Source of the DNA: JAHBNG01 sp039028975
GTDB taxonomy: Bacteria; Chloroflexota; Anaerolineae; Caldilineales; Caldilineaceae
Assembly (NCBI GenBank): GCA_039028975.1
Contig: JBCCHB010000046.1
Coordinates: 38,466-102,465, forward strand
DNA length: 64,000 nt
Reading direction: 5' to 3'
In this document: in pieces, positions 1-8,571 of the stretch
Layout of the letters: each line of letters opens with the position of its first letter
Position numbering within the stretch: position 1 is the stretch's first letter
Made by a program: the position numbers and the translations under genes
Notes under the pieces: generated by a model
Told to the model about the DNA's origin: nothing
The model's database searches: none
What the model saw: only the letters and a program-made list of their open reading frames with translations

Positions 1-265
1 ATGTGGTGCAAGCGAGGGTGCGGAGTCGGTTGCTATGCTTGGCAAAGGCCGCTGCTGTGTGGACCATAGCCTGTTCGTTGCGTGTCTGGTAGTAACGAAA
101 GTCAGGATATTGTTGGAGAGCCTGTCCCATCCCAGCCACATTTCCGTGGCCGAAGATGCCAAAGCAGCCAGCAAAGAACTGATGCTCTACACCATCCCGC
201 TCAGTGTACTGATTTTTCATGAATTTAACAATGGCTTGGGCCATCGTCAGTCGTTCAGTTTTCAT
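1..265 (-). CDS. iolD: IolD, 3D-trihydroxycyclohexane-1,2-dione acylhydrolase, N-terminal part (cut by window edge)
   Basis: The minus-strand frame opening at 265 is uninterrupted to position 1 (88 codons). It reads MKTERLTMAQAIVKFMKNQY, then FGIFGHGNVAGMGQAL and RNEQAMVHTAAAFAK. This is the N-terminal thiamine-diphosphate (Pyr) domain pattern of IolD, with the IFGHGNV glycine motif and the RNEQ glutamate region. IolD hydrolytically opens the ring of the inositol-derived trione in myo-inositol catabolism, in the cytoplasm. The rest of the roughly 620-residue protein lies outside the window. The iolC and iolE-like genes about 10 kb away on the same strand support the assignment. A plus-strand reading frame over the same bases is a shadow. 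Confidence 0.9.
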   Translation of the reverse strand, partial: MKTERLTMAQAIVKFMKNQYTERDGVEHQFFAGCFGIFGHGNVAGMGQALQQYPDFRYYQTRNEQAMVHTAAAFAKHSNRLRTLACTT

Positions 266-421
266 TGATTCCCCCTTGTTTGCTTAGCTGGCTTAGATGC
301 AAAAAGTCGGTACATTTTAGTCAAGTTTTCAATAACCGACAATCAGATCCTGAAAATCCTGTAAATCCGCGTCCTAGCATTCTTCGGACTGAGGTAAAAC
401 CGCGCTAGTCTTACGATGGTT

Positions 422-1042
422 CTACTCTAAAATTGCTGCTAAGACTTTTAGCAATTGTGATAATTCCGCTGGAACCTGAAATAAATTAATGTCTTGAATA
501 ATCGTTTTTGTCTTTGGTTCTAAAATGCCAAATTGCCAAACTCTGCCTACAGATACAGCACCATACAGCATTGAATTTGTATTTTCTTGCAATTGATCTA
601 ATGCGATTAACTCGGCGGCCAGTTGAACGAAGCCGCGCTCTAGGCTCTCGTTTTTGGCCTCAACGACAAGAAAGTTTCCTGAATTTTCGAGATAATAATC
701 GACGGTCCCACGCAGTTGATTCGATACATCTAAATAGTATTCAATATAAATTTTTATTTTCAGATATCGTGCTATATTTAGCAGAACAGGTGCTATTAAC
801 ACTTCTCGGCGCGCAATTTCACTTGTCAAATCAACGTAGAGCAAGATCTCATTTAGCTCCCGCTGTAGTGGAGCAAAATAACCCTCATCAATATCTATCT
901 GGGGCAGACGATAATCTTGATTCTCGTGACGATATCCAAAATATTTAGTGAACTCGCCGATACGAGGATTTAGCTTAAAGTAATCACTAAATGTGTACGA
1001 TTTGTTTGGGTCTATAACAGGCTGTAGTGAAGATATAGCCAT
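422..1042 (-). CDS. PD-(D/E)XK nuclease-like hypothetical protein
   Basis: A 206-residue soluble protein if started at 1042, where an AGGAAA purine stretch lies about 10 nt upstream. An in-frame ATG 45 nt further upstream would read into a palindromic repeat and is less likely. The core RGTVDYYL (residues 111-118) followed by FLVVEAKNE (124-132) gives the D...ExK arrangement of PD-(D/E)XK nuclease-fold proteins (D115, E128, K130). The downstream helix (GFVQLAAELIAL) and a GAVSVGRVWQFG strand also fit. Such stand-alone proteins are common in cyanobacteria and Chloroflexi; their function is unknown and nuclease activity is not demonstrated. It lies between iolD and the flavin monooxygenase on the same strand. 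Confidence 0.7.
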   Translation of the reverse strand: MAISSLQPVIDPNKSYTFSDYFKLNPRIGEFTKYFGYRHENQDYRLPQIDIDEGYFAPLQRELNEILLYVDLTSEIARREVLIAPVLLNIARYLKIKIYIEYYLDVSNQLRGTVDYYLENSGNFLVVEAKNESLERGFVQLAAELIALDQLQENTNSMLYGAVSVGRVWQFGILEPKTKTIIQDINLFQVPAELSQLLKVLAAILE

Positions 1043-1080
1043 AGATAGGGCTTTCCTTTCTATAATCAGTAGACCGCAAT

Positions 1081-1154
1081 CTGTCATCCAATGAGGTATG
1101 GGAGAAATCTGTACCTGGCCGAATAGCAGATTTCTCCTATCGCCGAAATGACAG
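1081..1154. repeat. Palindromic intergenic element (nested inverted repeat)
   Basis: Two nested arm pairs are exact: CTGTCAT (1081-1087) with ATGACAG (1148-1154), and GGAGAAATCTG (1101-1111) with CAGATTTCTCC (1127-1137). It sits about 30 nt after the stop of the flavin monooxygenase gene and could act as a transcript-end hairpin. The GATTTCTC...AAATGACAG signature recurs inside the element at 19173-19359 and in short form near 40228-40255, so it is probably a dispersed repeat family. Confidence 0.6.
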
Positions 1155-1183
1155 TCAACGATCCGTTGCGGTCTGCTGAGAAT

Positions 1184-2254
1184 CTAAGGTAACGCTGGCA
1201 CAATCTCTTCTGCCAGCACCTCCATACTTTTGACCCATTTTGCCTTATCATCCCAGTCGTGCGCAACCATGAGGAAGGTGCCGAAGCCGCCGACTTCATC
1301 GTAGAGTGCGTGAAGCTGTTCGAGGCAGCTCGCCTTATCACCGATGATGCATAGGTTTTGCAGGATATATTCGGTTGTGATCTCTTCGTCAGGAATATCT
1401 AAATTGCCTTTTAGTAGATTCAATGCATTGCCCGCTTTAATCACCGTAATGAGATATTCAAAGGAACGAGCAAACGTGCCACTTTTGGCTAGATCCCACG
1501 CCTCCTGGTTCGAGTCAGCGACGAGAATGCTGCGGGAGATACGCCAGATCGCTCGGTCTGGCTCTGGTTGGCCTGCAGCATCTGCTGCTTCACAATAGGT
1601 AGCCCAATGAGTCTTCACTGTGGAAATTGGAACCAAGCTAGTGCTCAGCGGCATCCATCCCCGTTCTCCAGCCGTCTTTGCAGCCAAAGACCCTTCTCGC
1701 ATCACACTCATACCGATAGGCGGGTGAGGCCTTTGATAGGGCTTAAGCAATTCTCCAATGCCCTGTTCAGGAATTGGATTTTCGAGCTTGATATTGTAGA
1801 AATCACCTTGAAAATTGAAGGGCGCGTCAGTTAGCCATAGCTTGAGAACCATATCCATGGCCTCGACCGTCATTAACCCTTGAGTCTTGGGATCAGGCAG
1901 ATCAAAAAGACCCCAGTCCGTTGCTACGCCACCCTGGCCAAATCCACAGTAGATGCGCCCCCGAGAAAGGTGATCCAAAAAGGCCGCCCGCACCGCCACG
2001 TTGACCGGATGATGCTGTGGCATGATCGAGACCCCAGTTCCCAACTTGATCTGCTTTGTACGCGGCAGCAGGTTGGCGATAAATACATCGTTGCTGGGAA
2101 TTGGCTCCCATGCCACAGTGTGGTGTTGACCAATCCAGGCTTCGCACATGCCGAGTTCGTCGGCGCGGACGATTAGTTCAATATCTTCTTCAAAGCACTG
2201 GGTTCGATCCTTCTCTGGGGGATGGATCGGCATCATAAATAGGCCAAATTTCAT
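1184..2254 (-). CDS. LLM class flavin-dependent oxidoreductase (luciferase-like monooxygenase)
   Basis: A 356-residue protein opening MKFGLFMMPIHPPEKD, the first strand of the bacterial luciferase-type TIM barrel. It continues with AWIGQHHTVAWEP, IKLGTGVSIMPQHHPVNVA and LDHLSRGRIYCGFGQG, which are typical of the F420/FMN-dependent luciferase-like superfamily. Members oxidise small organic molecules with reduced flavin and oxygen; the substrate cannot be read from sequence. Length is normal for the family. It is a single gene on the minus strand with about 170 nt of unremarkable sequence upstream. Membership in the inositol locus is positional only. Confidence 0.88.
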   Translation of the reverse strand: MKFGLFMMPIHPPEKDRTQCFEEDIELIVRADELGMCEAWIGQHHTVAWEPIPSNDVFIANLLPRTKQIKLGTGVSIMPQHHPVNVAVRAAFLDHLSRGRIYCGFGQGGVATDWGLFDLPDPKTQGLMTVEAMDMVLKLWLTDAPFNFQGDFYNIKLENPIPEQGIGELLKPYQRPHPPIGMSVMREGSLAAKTAGERGWMPLSTSLVPISTVKTHWATYCEAADAAGQPEPDRAIWRISRSILVADSNQEAWDLAKSGTFARSFEYLITVIKAGNALNLLKGNLDIPDEEITTEYILQNLCIIGDKASCLEQLHALYDEVGGFGTFLMVAHDWDDKAKWVKSMEVLAEEIVPALP

Positions 2255-2425
2255 GGCTACTGTTCCTTTGCGATTATAGAGCTGGCTTTATTCCGAGGAA
2301 CGATTGAAACCATGAAGTGATTGAAGGAATTAATCTATGCTGTACTTCGAGGGAATTCATTTTCTTCAACGTCTTTATGGTAAATTTTCTTTTTTTGCTG
2401 TGCCTTGTTTTTCTAATTGGGTCGG

Positions 2426-2629
2426 CTAGGCATACCACTCCCTGAGTCCGCTTTCAATTGCGTTAAGCATCTCCTCTAGGCCGGCAAATTCCTCATCCGT
2501 TTCCCACACAACACCGCCTTCATCCATTACTCTGGCCGTTACATCAGTATACGCATCACATTGGCCTAGCTCGATACAACCACTTGCAATCCAGTTCGCA
2601 ATATTGGGATATTTCTTTTCAAGGTTCAT
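2426..2629 (-). CDS. Small hypothetical protein (about 67 aa)
   Basis: Starting at the ATG at 2629 this encodes MNLEKKYPNIANWI...GCIELGQ...VVWETDEEFAGLEEMLNAIESGLREWY. The pattern (hydrophobic start, IELGQ, a W-E-x-D/E centre, a C-terminal amphipathic helix ending in EW) resembles short proteins of unknown function that are common in cyanobacteria and Chloroflexi. A longer form would need a TTG codon at 2683. It is divergent from the GFA gene that begins about 95 nt away. No function can be assigned. Confidence 0.55.
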   Translation of the reverse strand: MNLEKKYPNIANWIASGCIELGQCDAYTDVTARVMDEGGVVWETDEEFAGLEEMLNAIESGLREWYA

Positions 2630-2724
2630 AATATGATGGATAATAAATTGAGGTTTAGATAAAACGTCATTCGCTAAACGCAAAGGTTTGAACCAGATAA
2701 TTTCTTATAATGGAATGGAAAACC

Positions 2725-3156
2725 ATGTCCAACCAAATACCTATCTACAATGGAAGTTGTCATTGTGGTAACATTGGCTTTCGATTTCGTGCATCACAAC
2801 GGCCAAAATCTTGGACTATTCGCGCTTGTCAATGTGGCTTTTGTCGAGCACACGGCGTTCGTACAACTACCGATCCGAACGGCTCAGTAGTGTTCCAAAT
2901 TCAAGACGAATCGCAACTTCATCGCTATCGATTCGGAACAAAATCTGCTGAATTTTATATTTGTCGTCAATGCGGTGTCTACCTTGCAGCTGTGCTATCG
3001 AGCGATTCCGGTCAATTTGCCACCCTGAATGTAAACACGCTCCAAACACCGGTTCAAGTTGCGGATGCAATCCCAATTTCGTATGACAGCGAATCACTAA
3101 CCAATAAAATCGCACGTCGGGAGCAACGGTGGACGCCCGTGGTTCGAGAAAATTAA
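2725..3156 (+). CDS. GFA/CENP-V domain zinc-binding protein (Mss4-like fold)
   Basis: A protein of about 143 residues. It contains NGSCHCGNIGFRF, then RACQCGFCRAHG, then YICRQCGVYLAAV, the zinc-ligand pattern (CxC, CxxC, CxxC) of the glutathione-dependent formaldehyde-activating enzyme (GFA) family. The family name derives from Gfa, but most members have unknown substrates. An upstream ATG at 2710 gives five extra residues; 2725 is preferred because GGAA precedes it. Its TAA stop overlaps the ATG of the next gene (TAATG), so the two are probably translationally coupled. Confidence 0.82.
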   Translation: MSNQIPIYNGSCHCGNIGFRFRASQRPKSWTIRACQCGFCRAHGVRTTTDPNGSVVFQIQDESQLHRYRFGTKSAEFYICRQCGVYLAAVLSSDSGQFATLNVNTLQTPVQVADAIPISYDSESLTNKIARREQRWTPVVREN

Positions 3157-3722
3157 TGTTACGAAATACCTTGCTTCTTCTCCTGCTAATTGGTGTCGGA
3201 TCGATTCGTGAGTGCCCCATGCCAACAATCCGAGAGCCACAAATGCACTTCAGCTCTACTGTCGCTGCCGATTTTCGAGACCTGGCTAACGACACTTGGG
3301 CGCAATTTTTGTCAACTTTTTCTGCCCGAACTGACTGTTTTGGGGACGTAACGCTGAACACAAATCCTGATTTGGAGAGCCGGGCCGTCTACGATCCCCG
3401 ATCGACCACAGTGACCGTCCGTGTCCCAGGTACCCCAGCTTTTCTACAGGCTGCCCTTGTCCATGAATGGGCACACCATGTCGAGTTTCAGTGTGATGCA
3501 CATCAGAAGTTACGACCTACCATTCTTTCTCTCCTTAATCTTCCCTCTGACACAGCTTGGCGTGCGGAGCACCAATGGGCAGATTCCCCGTCTGAACATT
3601 ATGCAGAGGCTGTAGTTGAACTTGTCCTGGGTGACCATCCGCTGCCGACCAAGATTCGGGTCAATCAAGATATTGTAAGCATTCTTTCTGAGTGGTCAAA
3701 AGGTTCAAACCATCTAGAGTAG
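3156..3722 (+). CDS. Secreted putative zinc metalloprotease (HEWAHH motif)
   Basis: Reading from the ATG at 3156, which overlaps the previous stop by one base, gives 188 residues. They begin with a classical signal peptide (MLRNTLLLLLLIGVGSI). The mature part contains AALVHEWAHHVEFQC, an HExxH zincin motif, followed about 40 residues later by SPSEHYAEAVVELVLG, a plausible glutamate/histidine third-ligand region. This resembles small extracellular metallopeptidase-like proteins of unknown substrate. An alternative start at 3129 would mask the signal peptide. The C-terminus converges on the AAA/nuclease gene with a 26 nt gap. Activity is inferred from the motif only. Confidence 0.65.
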   Translation: MLRNTLLLLLLIGVGSIRECPMPTIREPQMHFSSTVAADFRDLANDTWAQFLSTFSARTDCFGDVTLNTNPDLESRAVYDPRSTTVTVRVPGTPAFLQAALVHEWAHHVEFQCDAHQKLRPTILSLLNLPSDTAWRAEHQWADSPSEHYAEAVVELVLGDHPLPTKIRVNQDIVSILSEWSKGSNHLE

Positions 3723-3748
3723 ATAAAATGAATCACTGCATGAGCATA

Positions 3749-5305
3749 TTATGCATCATCTTCATCTACTTTCGGTGCTTTTGCCCGACTGGCTTGTTCG
3801 AATTTCGTTCGTATGATGTGGGTGTAGATGCGTTTTCCTTCAATAACCTCGTCAAAGTAGAGCTGATCAGTTTCAGAATGTGCATTGCTGAAGACCACGT
3901 AGTACCTTTCTGCCAATTCCTCTGTAGCCAAGTAGGTAGCGAGCTGGACTTTGCCATTTTCAAACCGAGAGGGTGTTGTGAAGACCTTGGTTTCGATTAT
4001 CTGTTTATGGTTTCTGTAAAGGACGAGAATATCAGTCCGGCCACGACCTGTTGGCGTTTCTACCAAAGTATCGCCGCCGAGATCGTTAACCAAAAAATTG
4101 ATGAACCCATCGAGCGAGTAATGCCAAGCCCCTTCTCTTAGTTGCTCTGTGTCAAAAGCCCGAAAGCCGCGGCGTCGTACATAGGCCTCATATCGTTTTA
4201 GCATCGCATTCAAATCGAGACCGTCTGGCGTCACATACTGTTGAAACGTATCTGTGACGGATTCGATAAAGTATCTGCTTTCGCCATTGAGCAAAGGGCG
4301 GAATGCCGCGATGAGCGTCTTGGCGTAGAGCGGCACAGTAATATCTACGTATCCATCGACATTGTCAATAACGCCGTGGGCATAGAGAAACGCAATCGTG
4401 TCATCGCTGCGGACAAACGGAATTGGTTCATTGCCAAATAGAACACGTAGCATAAATTCCCGTTTCTGTTTGGCCTTTTGAACGATATTGACGACATTCT
4501 TATCTAAGTGATGGGTCAGGAAATGTTTAAGCGTTGTATAAAACGCATCCACCGTCACAGGCAGGCTTTTATCAGGGACAATTTTGGTTGTAATGTATTC
4601 ACAGAGCGCATTGACCAAACCTGGCTGCCCGCTTGTATTTACATAGATGGCACGAATGACCTCATCATCAAAGTGCTGCCCCGATTCCTCGACATGCATT
4701 TTGATGAGTTCACCCACTTCTTCATGAGAAAAATAAGGCACCTCAACCTGATCGGTGACGTTAAATGGCGATGCAGACTCAAGAATTAATTCGACCAGCG
4801 TGCTTACCCCTGCCAACACGAGAGATTGAAGACCGTGCTCCTCCCGTTTGTGATACATCGCACGAAAGGTGTGCATAATGCCATGCAACGCCTCTGGGGA
4901 TACTTCTTCGAATTCATCAATAACTAAGACTATAGAAGAGCTTTGCTTTGACACCTCTTCTAGGTATGATCGTAAGCTCAGGTGATCACGAATGACAACT
5001 CCGTCGATCTTGATGTTACATTTTTCAAATTCGAGCTGTAAATAGCGGTTAACTCCAACATAAAAACGTTCTAAGGGTAATCCCCCTAACCCCTCAAAGC
5101 TGATCCAAAGCGGCGTGTATTCCTGTGATTTGAGATGTTCCAACAGCAACTGAAAATAGGTCGTCTTCCCTGCCTGTCGAGGTGCAAAGAGCGTAAAATA
5201 ACGCCCAGCCTCTACAATCTTCTGACCCTCTGCAATCAGATTCTGGCGTAGCACAGTGTAGTGTTTTTTTGGATCACACGGCCCAGATGTGTTAAATCTG
5301 CGCAT
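3749..5305 (-). CDS. AAA-like ATPase fused to a C-terminal PD-(D/E)XK nuclease-fold domain
   Basis: 518 residues. The N-terminal half is an AAA-ATPase-like P-loop domain with Walker A APRQAGKTT (41-49) and Walker B SIVLVIDEFEEV (about 124-135). The C-terminal 100 residues carry TGRGRTDILVLYR followed by IIETKVF, the D...ExK signature of the DUF1703-type PD-(D/E)XK domain. This two-domain architecture is widespread, often multicopy, in Chloroflexi and cyanobacteria; its role is unknown and a mobile or conflict-related role is often suspected. The ATG overlaps the end of the methyltransferase gene by 14 nt, so it is co-transcribed with the sugar transporter operon. Confidence 0.85.
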   Translation of the reverse strand: MRRFNTSGPCDPKKHYTVLRQNLIAEGQKIVEAGRYFTLFAPRQAGKTTYFQLLLEHLKSQEYTPLWISFEGLGGLPLERFYVGVNRYLQLEFEKCNIKIDGVVIRDHLSLRSYLEEVSKQSSSIVLVIDEFEEVSPEALHGIMHTFRAMYHKREEHGLQSLVLAGVSTLVELILESASPFNVTDQVEVPYFSHEEVGELIKMHVEESGQHFDDEVIRAIYVNTSGQPGLVNALCEYITTKIVPDKSLPVTVDAFYTTLKHFLTHHLDKNVVNIVQKAKQKREFMLRVLFGNEPIPFVRSDDTIAFLYAHGVIDNVDGYVDITVPLYAKTLIAAFRPLLNGESRYFIESVTDTFQQYVTPDGLDLNAMLKRYEAYVRRRGFRAFDTEQLREGAWHYSLDGFINFLVNDLGGDTLVETPTGRGRTDILVLYRNHKQIIETKVFTTPSRFENGKVQLATYLATEELAERYYVVFSNAHSETDQLYFDEVIEGKRIYTHIIRTKFEQASRAKAPKVDEDDA

Positions 5306-5993
5306 GACTACTCACCTTTTCAACTAGGATATTACCATACGTCTCCGACCAGTAATTCGCGTCAATCAGTCGAAAACCTGCATCGCGGATCATTCCTTCT
5401 AGTATCCACGAAAAAGTGCTGTATTCCTCATTTACATGTACCTCGAAATCATCTCGAGACCAGCCACTTCGTTGTGTCACCTGCTCTATCCAGCTGTCGA
5501 GCACTGTCTGATATCTGTGAGGCTCAAATGAAAAGATGACATCTTCAATGTACAATCGACCACCTAGCTTTAACATTGCATTCATTCGTGTCAATGCAAC
5601 AGCCTTCCACATATCCGGCAGATGATGAAAGGCAAACTTGGTAATGATGAAGTCCACAGCTTCATTCTCATGCTCATAGGACAAAAAGCCGGCGTGATGG
5701 GTAGAAAGATTTCGCACCTTTTGGTCGGCTGCAGATTTTTTTATAAAGGCCAGCATCGGCTGAGACGTATCGACAGCGTAAACGTGAGTACAGATCTCAC
5801 TCATCGCTATACTGAGCGCACCGGTTCCTGGGCCAAATTCGATGACCCGATGTTGCGCTTCAATACCAAGTTCCTTAGCCAACTCACGCCCATCCTCAAT
5901 CGTGGCAAGTTGCTTGCTATCATATTCGGCGACAAGTTTTTCATCTGTGAAGTCGACACTTTGGTGTCTAAATTCGTTGAAGATGTAGTTCAT
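5292..5993 (-). CDS. Class I SAM-dependent methyltransferase
   Basis: 233 residues with motif I VIEFGPGTGALS (50-61), an acidic motif II (HVYAVDTS), DFIITKFAFHHLP as motif IV, and LGGRLYIEDVIFSFE as motif VI. This is a complete Methyltransf_11/25-type Rossmann fold. The target molecule is unknown. Its ATG overlaps the TAA stop of the ABC ATPase gene (TAATG), and its own end overlaps the AAA/nuclease gene. Translational coupling within one operon is therefore likely. A methyltransferase is unexpected in a sugar-import operon and may be a later insertion. Confidence 0.85.
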   Translation of the reverse strand: MNYIFNEFRHQSVDFTDEKLVAEYDSKQLATIEDGRELAKELGIEAQHRVIEFGPGTGALSIAMSEICTHVYAVDTSQPMLAFIKKSAADQKVRNLSTHHAGFLSYEHENEAVDFIITKFAFHHLPDMWKAVALTRMNAMLKLGGRLYIEDVIFSFEPHRYQTVLDSWIEQVTQRSGWSRDDFEVHVNEEYSTFSWILEGMIRDAGFRLIDANYWSETYGNILVEKVSSHAQI

Positions 5994-6790
5994 TAGGCAC
6001 TCTGCCGCAATGCCGCCAACTCCTCCTGTAATTGATCCAGATCCTCACCGCCTGCCATCATATAGACTAACCTGTCTTGGGTAATTTCGTCCTTCCGGAA
6101 ATCTCCAAAAACCTTCCCTCGACGCAGCACCACAAAATGATCACCGACCGGGTAAGCGTGATGTGGATTGTGGGTGATGAAGATAACACCCAACCCTCGG
6201 TTTCGCGCCTCCAAAATGTATCGCAAGACCGTGCCAGACTGTTTGACGCCCAAGGCAGCGGTCGGTTCATCCAGGATGAGCACCTTTGCACCAAAATAGA
6301 TGGCTCGTGAGATGGCCACCGACTGCCTCTCACCACCAGACATAGTCCCAACTGGCTGCTCCGGATCGCGCACATCGATCCCCATCTTCTTCATCTCTCG
6401 TACGGAAATTTCTTTGGACGCGTTGAGGTCAATCCGTCTGAATGGGCCAAACCCTTTTGTTGGTTCGGAACCCAAAAAGAAGTTGCGCCAGACAGACATT
6501 AGCGGCACCAACGCTAGATCTTGGTAGACGGTGGCGATGCCCATATCCAACGCATCCCGAGGTGAATTAAATTCAACCTTTTTGCCCTCAAAAATATAGT
6601 CACCTGTGGTGGGCTTATGTACACCCGCCAATGTTTTGATTAATGTTGACTTTCCTGCACCATTATCGCCCAAGATGCAAGTGACCTCGCCTGGATAGAC
6701 ATGAGCCGAAACGTCGGATAGCGCAATAACGCTTCCAAATAGCTTAGAAATGTTTCGTACCTCTAATATTGGCTCTCTTTTATCACTCAT
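5993..6790 (-). CDS. Sugar (probably inositol) ABC transporter ATP-binding protein
   Basis: 265 residues, a single nucleotide-binding domain with Walker A GDNGAGKST (41-49), Q-loop ATVYQDLALVPLMSV, signature MSGGERQSVAISRA, Walker B VLILDEPTAAL and the H-loop FITHNPHHAY. It belongs to the carbohydrate CUT2 class but, unlike RbsA, has only one ATPase domain (FrcA-like), so it should work as a homodimer. It powers the permease encoded 9 nt upstream at 6800-7966, with the binding protein at 8572-9594. The substrate is inferred as myo-inositol from the neighbouring iolC and iolE-like genes. Confidence 0.9.
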   Translation of the reverse strand: MSDKREPILEVRNISKLFGSVIALSDVSAHVYPGEVTCILGDNGAGKSTLIKTLAGVHKPTTGDYIFEGKKVEFNSPRDALDMGIATVYQDLALVPLMSVWRNFFLGSEPTKGFGPFRRIDLNASKEISVREMKKMGIDVRDPEQPVGTMSGGERQSVAISRAIYFGAKVLILDEPTAALGVKQSGTVLRYILEARNRGLGVIFITHNPHHAYPVGDHFVVLRRGKVFGDFRKDEITQDRLVYMMAGGEDLDQLQEELAALRQSA

Positions 6791-6799
6791 TGCGCTACC

Positions 6800-7966
6800 T
6801 TAACCCCCTTCATCCTCTTCATCCTCTTGGTCTCTTTGGCGTGTTTGAGCCATACGTAAGCTCTGGGCTTGGGTCCGCACGAAGTTATTGGCGAAGACCG
6901 CGGCCATGAGCATGACACCTAGGAAGGCAAAAAGCCAATCCGTCTCCCATCCAGCAAATGTAATGCCTGTACGGGTCATACCAAAGACCAATGCCCCAAC
7001 AGCCGCCCCGATGGCTGAACCATCACCACCTGTTAGAAGGCAACCACCAATCACTGCTGCAATAATAAAGATAAACTCCTGGCCCACACCTTGGCTAGCA
7101 ACTGTTGAACGTAGACGAAGTGCTGTCATCATTCCTACCAGCCAGCCAGCCCCTGCTGTGGTCATAAAGAGGCCGATCTTAACTCTAGCCGCTGGAACAC
7201 CGATACTACGCGCCGCATTAAAATCGCCACCAATGGCAAAAATCCAGCTACCCACCCGAGTTCGTGTAAGAATCCACGTTGCCAAAATCGTAATCAATAT
7301 CATCCAGATGAGCGATGAACGGAAGTTTTCGCCAAGCATCATGAATTCTGCATTGAGTAATGTTTGCGCCGTATCATACCCAGGTGCATTGTCAATATTT
7401 GTGACGCGGACTTGGTCAGTCATCAATCTCGTTACACCGACATTAACCCCGCGCAAAATAAAGAATGTGCCCAAAGTGACAATAAAGCTTGGTAAGGCCG
7501 TTCGCACAACCAACAATCCATTGAGGAAGCCAATTGCAAGAGCAAAAATTAGAGCAATGAGCATTGCGCTCCACACATCGAGTCCAAAATTGAAGCACTC
7601 TTGTCCGCCACCTAAGCCAAGCCAACCCACATTCAGACAATCGGTTGTCGTTAAATAGCTAAAAAGCAACCCAGTAGAGCCTGTCATGACGCCCGCCGAG
7701 AGATCAAACTCACCGCCAATCATCAATAACGCCACAGCGACAGCCATAATGCCAAGCGTTGCAGTGGGATCAAGAAAGCGTGCTGCACCCCGAATGGAAG
7801 GAAAAATTTCAGGTGCAGCCAGGGCAAAGATAACATAGATGAGCAAAGCACCCAATAGTGCCCCGATTTCGGGTCGAAGAAGTAAGGAACGAAAGAGACC
7901 GATCTGGGCTAACCGTTCATCTTGTGTTCCTGTACTCTGTGAGGGCGCCGCCGCGCTGTTGGCCAT
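6800..7966 (-). CDS. Sugar (probably inositol) ABC transporter permease, RbsC/FrcC family
   Basis: 388 residues with about 8-10 hydrophobic helices. Family segments include GIMAVAVALLMIGGEFDLSAG, LPSFIVTLGTFFILRG and AAVIGGCLLTGGDGS (EAA-like loop), the BPD_transp_2 pattern of CUT2 permeases. The C-terminus is a charged cytoplasmic tail (QTRQRDQEDEEDEGG). A good Shine-Dalgarno (AGGAG, 7 nt spacing) precedes the ATG at 7966. The gap to the upstream binding-protein gene is unusually long (605 nt) and filled with repeats, which may lower permease expression relative to the binding protein. Confidence 0.92.
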   Translation of the reverse strand: MANSAAAPSQSTGTQDERLAQIGLFRSLLLRPEIGALLGALLIYVIFALAAPEIFPSIRGAARFLDPTATLGIMAVAVALLMIGGEFDLSAGVMTGSTGLLFSYLTTTDCLNVGWLGLGGGQECFNFGLDVWSAMLIALIFALAIGFLNGLLVVRTALPSFIVTLGTFFILRGVNVGVTRLMTDQVRVTNIDNAPGYDTAQTLLNAEFMMLGENFRSSLIWMILITILATWILTRTRVGSWIFAIGGDFNAARSIGVPAARVKIGLFMTTAGAGWLVGMMTALRLRSTVASQGVGQEFIFIIAAVIGGCLLTGGDGSAIGAAVGALVFGMTRTGITFAGWETDWLFAFLGVMLMAAVFANNFVRTQAQSLRMAQTRQRDQEDEEDEGG

Positions 7967-8075
7967 AGCACTTCTCCTTTCGATAGACAGTCATTGGTGG
8001 ATTGATAGACAAAACGACCCTGACACAGACGAATCAGACTCTTAGAATACTTCACCAGATTACACCGAGTCGGGA

Positions 8076-8180
8076 TTTCACAGAGATTCACTGAGTATTC
8101 ACAGAGAGCCGCAGAGAAATTCTCCCCATCAAACTCTTTTTCTGTGTGGCTCTGTGCCTCCTCTGAGTGACTCTGTGTAA
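8076..8180. repeat. CACAGAG-type palindromic repeat
   Basis: The stretch runs from TTCACAGAGATTCACTGAG to CTGAGTGACTCTGTGTAAAC. The left part is rich in CACAGAG and GCAGAG, and the right part in CTCTGTG, CTCTGTGC and ACTCTGTG, forming a long imperfect inverted repeat. This is a recognisable class of low-complexity intergenic palindrome found in many environmental genomes. It lies inside the ABC transporter operon between the binding-protein and permease genes. Confidence 0.6.
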
Positions 8181-8181
8181 A

Positions 8182-8259
8182 CCAGAAAAGTCTTATCCCG
8201 CCTCTTGTCCAATCCACTCTGGAAAATCCCAAGAAGGTAGGACAGTACTTTTCTGGCCA
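8182..8259. repeat. Family A palindromic element, copy A1
   Basis: About 78 bp with arms CCAGAAAAGTCTTATCCC and GGACAGTACTTTTCTGG forming an imperfect hairpin. Three further copies in the same orientation lie at 46437-46515, 55722-55800 and 57659-57737. This copy is inside the transporter operon gap, where it could serve as a transcript hairpin between the binding-protein and permease cistrons. The remainder of the gap (8260-8571) shows no gene. Confidence 0.75.
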
Positions 8260-8571
8260 TATATATTTCGAATAGAGTAGGTACACCTCGCGCCGCAAGT
8301 GCGCATTCTCAGTAGTTTTTCATGGATCAAGAGTCACCACAGACGATAAAATGATCCTGCCAACCCATCTGAATCCTTGTCTTTTTTTCAGAGCAGATTG
8401 CAATATCAATGAACGATTCATCGGTCCGTCACTTTGCGACTGTCGCCAAAGAGAACGACATTGTGATCAACTGATTATCCATGATGTGAACGTCTTCGCT
8501 AACAATCGTAATCTACTGAAAACAAAAGGGTCTACGCGGGTAGGTGGATCGAAGCGTAAAACCCTTGTGCC

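Noticed and set aside
35..268. Plus-strand open frame of 77 codons
   Set aside because: It is antisense to the iolD 5' region, which has unmistakable family motifs on the minus strand.
508..948. Plus-strand open frame of 146 codons
   Set aside because: Shadow of the PD-(D/E)XK gene at 422-1042; composition is not protein-like.
6888..7658. Plus-strand open frame of 256 codons
   Set aside because: Antisense to the ABC permease; long antisense frames are expected opposite membrane proteins with such codon use.
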